From Gallionellaceae bacterium (GTDB lineage: Bacteria > Pseudomonadota > Gammaproteobacteria > Burkholderiales > Thiobacillaceae): a stretch of 64,000 nucleotides of DNA. Shown here one piece after another: positions 55,470 through 64,000 of this stretch. The position numbers and the translations under genes are program-made. Each line of letters begins with the position of its first letter. The first letter of the stretch is position 1. The notes beneath the pieces were generated by a model. The model did not search any database and was not told the origin of the DNA. It was given only the letters and a program-made list of their open reading frames with translations. The DNA lies in the NCBI GenBank assembly GCA_028714875.1, contig JAQTLN010000003.1:1-64000 (forward strand), written 5' to 3'.

Positions 55470-57601
55470 TTCCCCCCTCCCCCGGGGGGGAGGGGAGCAA
55501 AGCGCTTCCGCCGCTGCGCCAGGATCTCGCGCTCTACCCCGGCGAGCCGGAGGCGGACGGCAGCCCGACCTGGACGCTGCACGATCCGGCGGCCAATCGT
55601 TTCTACCGCATCGGCTGGGTGGCCTTTGAAATCCTCTCGCGTTGGGGTCTGGGCTCGCCGGCACAGGTGGCGCGAGCGGTGCGCGCGCAAACCACGTTGC
55701 AAGCGGATGCGGACGATGTCCTCGGCCTGACCGACATGCTGCTGCACAGCCATTTGTGCGAGGCGAGCACGGCGGATGACAGCCGCCGCCTCCTGAGCGA
55801 ACACCAGGCCGGGCGTCGGCACTGGGCGAAATGGCTGCTGGAGCACTACCTGTTCTTCCGCGTGCCGCTGTGGCGCCCGATGCGCTTGTTGCGCGCGCTC
55901 ACGCCCTGGGTCGGCTGGGTATATACGCGCGGCTTCTTGCTGGTGCTGGCGGGGCTGTTGCCGGTGGGGCTGTTTCTGGTTTCCCGCCAGTGGGACGGCT
56001 TCGTCGACTCCTTCAAGGCCTTCGACCACTGGAGCGGTTTCATCGGTCTGGGGCTGGCGCTGAGTTTTTCCAAGGTGCTGCACGAGTTCGGCCATGCCCT
56101 TACCGCCGCCCGCCACGGCTGCAAGGTGCCAAGCATGGGGGTGGCGTTTCTGGTGATGTGGCCGGTGCTCTACACCGATGTCAACGAGGCCTGGAAACTG
56201 CCCGCGCGGCGGCAGCGCCTGCGCATCGCCGGCGCCGGCATCGCCACGGAACTGGCGCTGGCGGTGCTGGCGACCTTCGCCTGGAGCTTTCTTCCGGAAG
56301 GCCCGCTGAAAGTGGCGGCGTTCATGCTCGCCACCAGCACCTGGCTGATCACCCTGGCCATCAATGCCAGCCCGTTCATGCGCTTCGACGGTTACTTTCT
56401 CCTGTGCGACTGGCTCGGCATCGACAACCTGCATGCGCGTTCCTTCGCCTTCGGGCGCTGGTGGCTGCGCGAGACCTTGTTCGCCCTGGGCGCGCCGTCG
56501 CCGGAAGTAGCCACCCCAGGCCGCCGGCGCTTCCTGGTGGCCTTCGCCTTCGCCACCTGGGCCTACCGTCTGGTGCTGTTTCTTGGCATCGCGTTGCTGG
56601 TGTATCACTTCTTCTTCAAGCTGCTGGGCATTCTCCTCATGCTGGTGGAGCTGGGCTGGTTCATCGCCCGGCCCGTGGCGCTGGAAGCCGCCGTCTGGTG
56701 GAAACTGCGAAAGGCAATCATGAAACATCCCCGCTCCTGGGCCACGCTGGCCGTGTTTGTCCTGCTCGCCGCCGCCTTCGCCCTGCCGCTGCAAACCACG
56801 GTGCGGGCGCCCGCCATGCTCACCCTGGAAGCGCGCCAGGCCATTTACGCGCCGCTGGCCGGCGTGGCGCAAGCGCCGCTGCCCGTCGTCGGCCAGACCC
56901 TGCGCCAGGGCGAGACGCTGTTTCGTCTGCGCTCGCCCGACATCGACTTTCAGCTCGCCCACGCGCGACTGCGGGAACAGCCGCTCAGATGGCAACAGGA
57001 GCGGCAGGCGCTGGATGAATCCCTGCGTCGCGAGGGCGGCGTCATCGGCAAACGGCAACAGGAGGCGGCCGGCTCCATTCAGGCCTGGAGCCGCGAGCGA
57101 GATCGTCTGGCGATCAATTCACCGCTGGATGGCGTGGTGCTTGAAGTGAACGACCAGCTCAACGTCGGCGGCTGGGTGTCCGCCGACGAATGGCTGGCCT
57201 TTGTCGGCCAGCCGCGCGGCGCGCGGGTCGAGGCCTATGTCGAGGAGGCCGACCTGGCGCGCCTGCGTCCAGACGCGCCCGCGCGCTTCGTGCCGGAAAC
57301 GGGGGAATGGCCGCTGTTCCAGTGCCGCCTGGCGGCTATCGACCGGAGCAATGTCGCTGTTCTGGAACATCCCGCCCTGGCCGTGCCGCACGGCGGCCCC
57401 CTGGCGGTGAAAGGCAACGACCGCGCGGGTCTGGTCCCCGCCGGCAGCCACTTCCGCGCGCGCTTCGATCGCTGCGACCCAGCCGCCGCGCCGCCGCGCG
57501 AACTGCGCGGCACGCTACACATCGAAGCGGAACAGGCCAGCCTGGCGGCGCGCTGGTGGCGCGGCGCGCGCGCCGTGCTGCTGCGTGAGGCGGGGTTTTG
57601 A
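55454..57601 (+). CDS. membrane M50 metalloprotease fused to PqqD-like and HlyD-like domains
   Basis: A 715-residue multi-domain membrane protein. The N-terminal region (about 40-100; LHDPAANRFYRIGWVAFEILSRW) resembles PqqD-type peptide-binding domains. The M50 site-2-protease core has HEFGH at 210-214 and the third ligand D312 in NASPFMRFDGYF, both intact, amid six or so membrane helices (about 155-440). After a final helix (about 448-466) comes a HlyD-like lipoyl/coiled-coil region (APLAGVAQAPLPVVGQTLRQGE and INSPLDGVVLEVNDQLNVGGWVS). A G/C-run palindrome at 55474-55494 encodes PPSPGGEG near the start. It is the last gene of the operon. The activity is inferred: processing or gating the exported protein. 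Confidence 0.88.
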   Translation: MAGLVVPPSPGGEGSKALPPLRQDLALYPGEPEADGSPTWTLHDPAANRFYRIGWVAFEILSRWGLGSPAQVARAVRAQTTLQADADDVLGLTDMLLHSHLCEASTADDSRRLLSEHQAGRRHWAKWLLEHYLFFRVPLWRPMRLLRALTPWVGWVYTRGFLLVLAGLLPVGLFLVSRQWDGFVDSFKAFDHWSGFIGLGLALSFSKVLHEFGHALTAARHGCKVPSMGVAFLVMWPVLYTDVNEAWKLPARRQRLRIAGAGIATELALAVLATFAWSFLPEGPLKVAAFMLATSTWLITLAINASPFMRFDGYFLLCDWLGIDNLHARSFAFGRWWLRETLFALGAPSPEVATPGRRRFLVAFAFATWAYRLVLFLGIALLVYHFFFKLLGILLMLVELGWFIARPVALEAAVWWKLRKAIMKHPRSWATLAVFVLLAAAFALPLQTTVRAPAMLTLEARQAIYAPLAGVAQAPLPVVGQTLRQGETLFRLRSPDIDFQLAHARLREQPLRWQQERQALDESLRREGGVIGKRQQEAAGSIQAWSRERDRLAINSPLDGVVLEVNDQLNVGGWVSADEWLAFVGQPRGARVEAYVEEADLARLRPDAPARFVPETGEWPLFQCRLAAIDRSNVAVLEHPALAVPHGGPLAVKGNDRAGLVPAGSHFRARFDRCDPAAAPPRELRGTLHIEAEQASLAARWWRGARAVLLREAGF

Positions 57602-57617
57602 AGAGCGCCGAGCGTGG

Positions 57618-57750
57618 CCTCCCCCTTTCCCAAAGGGGGGCTGAGGTACCGAAGGGTAGGGGCTTCATCAGGGATTTAGCGACCGTCGCATAGCCAACCC
57701 CCGCAGAAATCCTCCCTAACTCCCCTTTGGAAAAGGGGGGGGGAACCTCC
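57618..57750. repeat. dispersed C/G-run palindromic repeat, long copy
   Basis: Two C-run/G-run palindromes (cctccccctttcccaaagggg at 57618 and cctttggaaaagggg at 57724) flank a middle with gggatttagcgaccgtcgc. The same pieces occur inverted at 115-200. It ends the export operon region and precedes the next gene's promoter. Confidence 0.7.
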
Positions 57751-57849
57751 GTGCCAGGCGCATTTTTTCGCGCCGTAACGCTATAAGCCGTCGTGTCGGG
57801 TTACGCTGCGCCAACCCGAATTGCCTTACCTCTCTTCCAGGAGAACACC

Positions 57850-58443
57850 ATGCTTGATCTGATTTCGACTCGTCGTTTACAGAGTGCCATCCGCCTTTTT
57901 CTGCTCGGCCTGCTCGTCTCATTGGCGCAGATTGCGCCGGCCAGGGCGGCGGACGAGAAGAACACCTATGACCAGGAATCCATCGTGAAAGAGGCCAAGG
58001 AGTTTTTCGGCGAGGCCACCGAGGGGCTCGCCAAGGCCATCGAGAAAGTATTCAAGGAGCAGGGGCGGCCGGTCGGCTACATCAAGGGCGAGGAACTTTC
58101 CGCCGCCATCACCGTGGGGCTCAGCTACGGCAAGGGCGATCTGACGCTCAAGAACGGTGAAACCGCGAAGGTGTTCTGGCAAGGCCCATCGGTGGGCTTC
58201 GACCTCGGCTTCAATGCCTCCAAGGTGTTCACTCTGGTCTACAACCTGCCATCGAAGAACGACATCTACCAGCGCTTCCCCGGCGTCGACGGCAGTCTCT
58301 ATTGGGTCGCGGGAGTTGGTGTGAACTATCAGCGCCGCAACGACATCGTGCTCGCCCCGATCCGCCTCGGCGCCGGCTGGCGCACCGGCGCCAGCGTCGG
58401 TTATCTGAACTACACGCGGGAACGCACCTATAACCCGCTGTAA
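57850..58443 (+). CDS. EipA/DUF1134-family envelope protein
   Basis: The 197-residue product has a signal peptide (about 1-36, ending PARAA), then the almost complete DUF1134 signature: FFGEATEGLAKAIEKVFKEQGRPVGYIKGEE, VGLSYGKGDLTLKNGE, FWQGPSVGFDLGFNASKVFTLVYNLP and DIYQRFPGVDGSLYWVAGVGVNYQRR. In Brucella the family member EipA is periplasmic and needed for envelope integrity and virulence. The ATG at 57850 follows a CCAGGAG box. It is followed 72 nt later by a small membrane protein gene. Confidence 0.9.
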   Translation: MLDLISTRRLQSAIRLFLLGLLVSLAQIAPARAADEKNTYDQESIVKEAKEFFGEATEGLAKAIEKVFKEQGRPVGYIKGEELSAAITVGLSYGKGDLTLKNGETAKVFWQGPSVGFDLGFNASKVFTLVYNLPSKNDIYQRFPGVDGSLYWVAGVGVNYQRRNDIVLAPIRLGAGWRTGASVGYLNYTRERTYNPL

Positions 58444-58515
58444 GGCGGCAACATGGCGAACCCGCCGGCTCGGTCCGCGTGACGGCGGCGCCCATACTTG
58501 TTTAGCGAGGCCATC

Positions 58516-58851
58516 ATGGACCACTGGACACCCGGCACTTTTCTTCTGGCGATCGTCGTCATCATTTTCGCCGCCGCTGGATTGGGCACCTTGTTGCAGC
58601 GCACTTTCTTCAAGGACGAGAAACCCCAGGACCCGGTCCAGTTGTTTCTCGATTGGCAGGGGCGGAAATTGCGTGGAACGGCGGGCGCCCTGGTCGGGGT
58701 GCTGGCCGTGATCCTGCTGGTCGTGTTGCCGGGTCGACTGGGGATACACACCAGTCTGTTCGGGCTTACCGGCGAAGCACTCGTCTGGTTGATCATCCTG
58801 ATCTTTTCCATCCTGGTGCCTATCCTCTTTTATCTGAAGCGCCGGAAATAA
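58516..58851 (+). CDS. small integral membrane protein of unknown function
   Basis: A 111-residue protein with three predicted membrane helices: about 9-26 (TFLLAIVVIIFAAAGLG), about 55-73 (GALVGVLAVILLVVLPG) and about 85-106 (ALVWLIILIFSILVPILFYL), with a basic tail KRRK. A GAGG box lies 5 nt before the ATG at 58516. I do not recognise a family. Its closeness to the DUF1134 gene suggests cotranscription. Confidence 0.7.
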   Translation: MDHWTPGTFLLAIVVIIFAAAGLGTLLQRTFFKDEKPQDPVQLFLDWQGRKLRGTAGALVGVLAVILLVVLPGRLGIHTSLFGLTGEALVWLIILIFSILVPILFYLKRRK

Positions 58852-58892
58852 ACCGGTTTCGCGCCTCCCCGCCGGCTGGACTCGGCCGTCGC

Positions 58893-59831
58893 CTACGCCG
58901 CTTCTCGCGCCTCCATGAATTCGGCCAGGATCGGAGAGCAGATGACTTCCAGGGCCTGACGCAGCATGCCGCAAGGAATCACCATGGTGGTCGGACGCGA
59001 CATGTGGGCGCCGGGAATGCGCGTGAGCATGGCGGGGAAGTCATAGCGCTTGCGGTCGCGGAAATGGATGATGCAGATCGATTCGTCGGCCACCGGCACA
59101 TCGCGCGCGATGAAGGGGTTGGAGGTGTCCACCAGCGGCATGCGCTGGATGTTGATGTCGGTCAGACCAAACTGCGGGACGATGTAATGGATGTAGTCAT
59201 CCATGCGGCGCAGGATGGTTTCCAGCGATTCCTCGGGCGAGCAGATGCCCTTGTCGCAATCGCGGTGGATTTTCTGTATCCACTCCAGGTTGATGGCCGG
59301 CGCCACGCCGATCAGCAGGTCCACATGCTGCGCCACGTCGATTCCCTGGATGCCGACGCGGCGATCGATCTCGGGCGGAAAATGGCGTGAATCCACCTTG
59401 CGGCGAGTCCAGGTATTGGCCATCAACCCGCCGTGCTGGCCCTCGTAGAACAACAGATCGCTGCCCGGCGGCAATGGTTTCCAGTCGGTGAACTCGCCGG
59501 CTGATACGTCCAGTTCCAGCGCGTGGTCGGCGTTGTGCGCGTACTGGCGATAGACGCCGCTGCCGCATTCGCCATAGGTCTTGAAGAAAGTTTCCAGTTC
59601 CTGAAAGTGATTGCACTCGGGCCCGAACCAGGAAATCCGGCGGCCACTGACGCGCGCTTCGTCGAGCAGGGCGGCGAACTGGGGTTCGGTATAACGCCGG
59701 AAGCCGTCGCCGTGGACGATGGCCGGCGTGATGCCGAGGCGCTGGAATACGAACTTCAAAGCGTGGCGGATGGTGGACAGGCCGGCCCCGGAAGAGCCGG
59801 TCACGGCGACGATGGGATGTTGCTTGGACAT
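58893..59831 (-). CDS. prk: phosphoribulokinase
   Basis: Makes ribulose 1,5-bisphosphate from ribulose 5-phosphate, the committing reaction that feeds RuBisCO in the Calvin cycle. With the ATG at 59831 the protein has 312 residues, right for the octameric proteobacterial type. The P-loop is at about 12-19 (GSSGAGLS), and HGDGFRRYT, WFGPECNHFQELE and LLFYEGQHGG are family signatures. The redox-regulated cysteine pair of plant enzymes is not expected here. Together with the sox genes it indicates autotrophy. No RuBisCO gene is in the window. Confidence 0.96.
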   Translation of the reverse strand: MSKQHPIVAVTGSSGAGLSTIRHALKFVFQRLGITPAIVHGDGFRRYTEPQFAALLDEARVSGRRISWFGPECNHFQELETFFKTYGECGSGVYRQYAHNADHALELDVSAGEFTDWKPLPPGSDLLFYEGQHGGLMANTWTRRKVDSRHFPPEIDRRVGIQGIDVAQHVDLLIGVAPAINLEWIQKIHRDCDKGICSPEESLETILRRMDDYIHYIVPQFGLTDINIQRMPLVDTSNPFIARDVPVADESICIIHFRDRKRYDFPAMLTRIPGAHMSRPTTMVIPCGMLRQALEVICSPILAEFMEAREAA

Positions 59832-59952
59832 GATTGGCTGCTCCCCCGATTGGCCAGAATGAAAAGGATATGTCGGTCGGAGTGTAGCTGAAGCGCGGGG
59901 CCGCGCGCCGTCTCGGGCTACCATATGGCCCCCGATCTTTCACTCCTTCGCC

Positions 59953-60690
59953 ATGACTCAACCCGATCTCATTCGCCTGTCCAAACTCATGTCCGAACGC
60001 GGCATCTGCTCGCGCCGCGAGGCCGACGCCTATATCGCGAAAGGCCAGGTGTATGTGGATGGCCAGCGCATCAGCGAGCTTGGCACACGGGTAGCCCCGA
60101 ATTGCGAGATCAAACTGGCGAACGAAGCCAGCCAACAGCAGCAAGCGCGCGTCACCATCCTGTTGAACAAGCCGATCGGTTTTGTCTCCGGGCAGCCGGA
60201 GCCCGGCTACACCCCCGCCGTCACGCTGATCATTCCGGAAAATCTCTGGCCCGAGAGCGGTGGCCCGGCGTTTCAGCCCGCCCACATCAAGGGCCTGGCC
60301 CCGGCCGGCCGCCTCGACATCGACTCCACCGGCCTGCTCGTGATGACCCAGGATGGCCGCATCGCCAAGCAACTCATCGGCGATGATTCCGAGATCGAAA
60401 AGGAATATCTGGTGCGGGTGGAGGGCCGTCTCGACGAGCAGGGCATGAAACTGCTCAACCACGGCCTCTCGCTCGACGGCCAGAAACTGCGTCCCGCCCA
60501 GGTGGCCTGGCAGAACGAGGACCAGTTGCGCTTCGTCCTCAAGGAAGGCCGAAAACGCCAGATTCGCCGCATGTGCGAACTGGTCGGACTAAGGGTGGTC
60601 GGCCTCAAGCGGGTCCGCATCGGCCGCATCATGCTGGGCCATCTGCCGATGGGGAACTGGCGCTATCTGGGCGAGCACGAAGGCTTCTGA
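59953..60690 (+). CDS. rluF: RluF-type 23S rRNA pseudouridine synthase
   Basis: Isomerises a uridine in 23S rRNA to pseudouridine. The 245-residue protein has an S4 RNA-binding domain at about 6-55 ([29 protein letters not shown]), then the RsuA/RluB/RluF catalytic domain with the aspartate D122 in [11 protein letters not shown], and [28 protein letters not shown]. The position and [11 protein letters not shown] segment favour RluF over RluB, but RluE/RluB-like activity is not excluded. It diverges from prk. Confidence 0.9.
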   Translation: MTQPDLIRLSKLMSERGICSRREADAYIAKGQVYVDGQRISELGTRVAPNCEIKLANEASQQQQARVTILLNKPIGFVSGQPEPGYTPAVTLIIPENLWPESGGPAFQPAHIKGLAPAGRLDIDSTGLLVMTQDGRIAKQLIGDDSEIEKEYLVRVEGRLDEQGMKLLNHGLSLDGQKLRPAQVAWQNEDQLRFVLKEGRKRQIRRMCELVGLRVVGLKRVRIGRIMLGHLPMGNWRYLGEHEGF

Positions 60691-60702
60691 GGGATGGTAA
60701 AT

Positions 60703-60760
60703 GTAGGGGCGACCGGCCGGTCGCCCCTACGAAAGACGCCGGCAAGGATGCCGGCGCTAC
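60703..60760. repeat. two different palindromes side by side
   Basis: 60703-60730 is a perfect 28-bp palindrome (gtaggggcgaccgg and its complement). 60735-60760 is half of the gtagcgccggcatcc family in reverse. Together they form a composite intergenic repeat between converging genes. Confidence 0.8.
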
Positions 60761-60776
60761 AGGGTTGGGCGACCCC

Positions 60777-61178
60777 TCAAAACTTCAGGCGCAGGGCCAC
60801 GCCCGCCGGCTTGCTCGCGTTTGACTTGGGATGGCCGGTCGCGCCCAGGCTGAGCGGCTCGGATTGGGATAGCTCCAGTTTCCACGCCTGATCGATCGAG
60901 GCAACGACCTCCACGCGGGAACCCAGGTCTTCCGCCAGTCCCCTGAGTTTGTTGAGCAAGTTGGAAGACTTGCCGTCAGCCTCGTCATCGATGCGCATCT
61001 CCGGCGCTTCCTGAATCAGATCGGCGAGATCCGAATCCTGAGCATCACGACTTCCATTGGAATAGTGGTAACCATGGCGATCCACCTTGCCGCTCCCCTG
61101 AGCAAGCACGGCCGCCGGAAAACCGGCCGCGACCGCCATGCCCATGAGCAACACTCTACGTTTGATCCTGCGTTTCAT
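60777..61178 (-). CDS. small exported protein of unknown function
   Basis: A 133-residue product with a basic start and signal peptide (MKRRIKRRVLLMGMAVAAGFPAAVLAQ cleaved near residue 26). The mature part is polar with DLADLIQEAPEMRIDDEADGKSS and a C-terminal hydrophobic strand (AGVALRLKF) resembling an outer-membrane-like end, though the protein is too small for a barrel. I recognise no family. It lies 51 bp beyond the end of recQ on the same strand, so could be its downstream partner by chance. Confidence 0.6.
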   Translation of the reverse strand: MKRRIKRRVLLMGMAVAAGFPAAVLAQGSGKVDRHGYHYSNGSRDAQDSDLADLIQEAPEMRIDDEADGKSSNLLNKLRGLAEDLGSRVEVVASIDQAWKLELSQSEPLSLGATGHPKSNASKPAGVALRLKF

Positions 61179-61229
61179 CCCGCCTCTCCCGCTGCCGTCC
61201 GGCCCGGACCTTTCATTTATAGCAGGCGG

Positions 61230-63407
<2,178 letters not shown>

Positions 63408-63411
63408 GTTT

Positions 63412-63822
63412 TTACTCGGCCCAGTTTTCCAGCTTGAGGCCGGGGATACGTTGGTAATGGCGGGTGTTGTTGCTCACCAGAATCAGGTTTTCCGCGAGCG
63501 CGTGGGCGGCGATCTGGGTATCCATGTAGCCGATCGGCTGGTTTGTTTTTTTCTGTGTGGCGGCAAGCAAGGCATAGATGTCGGCAGCTTCACTGGTCCA
63601 GGCCAACGTTGGAATCTCTCGAAGAAACGCATCAACCAAGGCCTGCCGACGGCTGACCTCTCCAGTCAGCAGGGCCAGGCCATAGCGTAGTTCGGCGCGG
63701 GTGATGACCGAGATGGCGGCTTCTCCGGCCGCCATCGCGTCATGTAGGCGAGCGGCCACGGCGGATGAGTTTTTCTTCAGGAAATAGCTGGCGATGTCGG
63801 TATCGATGAGGTGACGAATCAT
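63412..63822 (-). CDS. vapC: VapC-type PIN-domain toxin
   Basis: PIN toxins are RNases that cut tRNA or rRNA and are held inactive by an antitoxin. The 136-residue product has the catalytic acids D8 (LIDTD), E44 (ITRAELRYG), and the D100/D-region ([21 protein letters not shown] with D101). The length and [13 protein letters not shown] ending match the VapC family, subgroup FitB-like. Its start overlaps the antitoxin stop (ATGA), the classical arrangement. Confidence 0.9.
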   Translation of the reverse strand: MIRHLIDTDIASYFLKKNSSAVAARLHDAMAAGEAAISVITRAELRYGLALLTGEVSRRQALVDAFLREIPTLAWTSEAADIYALLAATQKKTNQPIGYMDTQIAAHALAENLILVSNNTRHYQRIPGLKLENWAE

Positions 63823-64000
63823 TCCTTCCAGTCCTCGAAAGGATTGGGTGGCAACTCCGGTCGATTGTCGCGCTGGCTCATGAATTCTTCCGGCATCGGG
63901 GCGGCATCGAGCAGATCGAAAAAGGCTTGTAGCGAAGGCTTGGCCGGTATCGGCGTCAGGATTACCTCACCCGTGGCTTCATTCCTGCGAATCAGCACTT
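63819..64000 (-). CDS. vapB: VapB-type antitoxin, 5' part beyond the window
   Basis: Reading from the edge, 59 codons are visible, starting VLIRRNEATGEVILTPIP and ending [12 protein letters not shown] before a TGA. The N-terminal start lies outside the window. The basic/hydrophobic AbrB-like start followed by an acidic, aromatic, proline-rich tail (FFDLLDAAPMPEEFM...FEDW) is the usual toxin-neutralising layout. It overlaps vapC by 4 nt. Confidence 0.85.
   Translation of the reverse strand, partial: VLIRRNEATGEVILTPIPAKPSLQAFFDLLDAAPMPEEFMSQRDNRPELPPNPFEDWKE

Overview
The window reads as chromosome of a GC-rich betaproteobacterium that oxidises reduced sulfur and probably fixes CO2. The evidence is a soxXA-soxB block, a lone SoxY-like carrier, two DsrC/TusE-family proteins, a proteobacterial phosphoribulokinase, and the pyrG-kdsA-eno-ftsB order that is common in Betaproteobacteria. 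I cannot assign a genus from sequence alone; the Nitrosomonadales/Rhodocyclales range fits.

Layout. 1-9.2 kb: sulfur and housekeeping genes. soxX, soxA and soxB lie on the minus strand, with a MITE-like element and a terminator between soxA and soxB. Then come a BepA-like M48 protease diverging from moaC, a DUF302 lipoprotein gene broken by two lesions, two DsrC-family proteins that each keep a different one of the two functional cysteines, and an HDOD protein. 9.2-14.8 kb: a giant bacterial alpha-2-macroglobulin. 15.1-19.7 kb: a signalling island with an SsuA-type lipoprotein plus a HAMP-PAS-PAS-GGDEF cyclase, followed by a PAS protein plus a PhnD-like protein with no signal peptide. 19.8-29.5 kb: core genes (pyrG, kdsA, eno, ftsB, zipA, ligA) ending in two tandem galU copies. 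29.6-38.9 kb: small FlaG-like genes, a Uma2 nuclease, uvrB, an aminotransferase, tRNA-Asn, PhnA, VF530, an orphan SoxY, a GH57 enzyme and a SlyD-like FKBP. 39.1-43.5 kb: dnaE and a gene of unknown function.

44.4-57.6 kb is the most unusual part: a six-gene, same-strand, mostly overlapping operon. It encodes a sulfotransferase, a 2162-residue LEPR-XLL/DUF4347 surface protein with a long polyproline linker, a TolC-like lipoprotein, a HlyD-like adaptor, a GAF-HlyD fusion, and a membrane protein joining a PqqD-like region, an M50 metalloprotease and a HlyD-like domain. No ABC ATPase is present and the surface protein has no visible RTX repeats. I infer a dedicated exporter that does not use a canonical type I ABC protein.

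57.8-64 kb: an EipA/DUF1134 protein, a small membrane protein, phosphoribulokinase, an RluF-type pseudouridine synthase, a small exported protein, recQ, and a vapBC module cut by the window edge.

Several families of short palindromic dispersed repeats sit between genes. At least one copy (53319-53375) has remodelled the 5' end of a gene, and another lies inside the alpha-2-macroglobulin coding sequence. There is no rRNA, CRISPR array, prophage or complete IS in the window.
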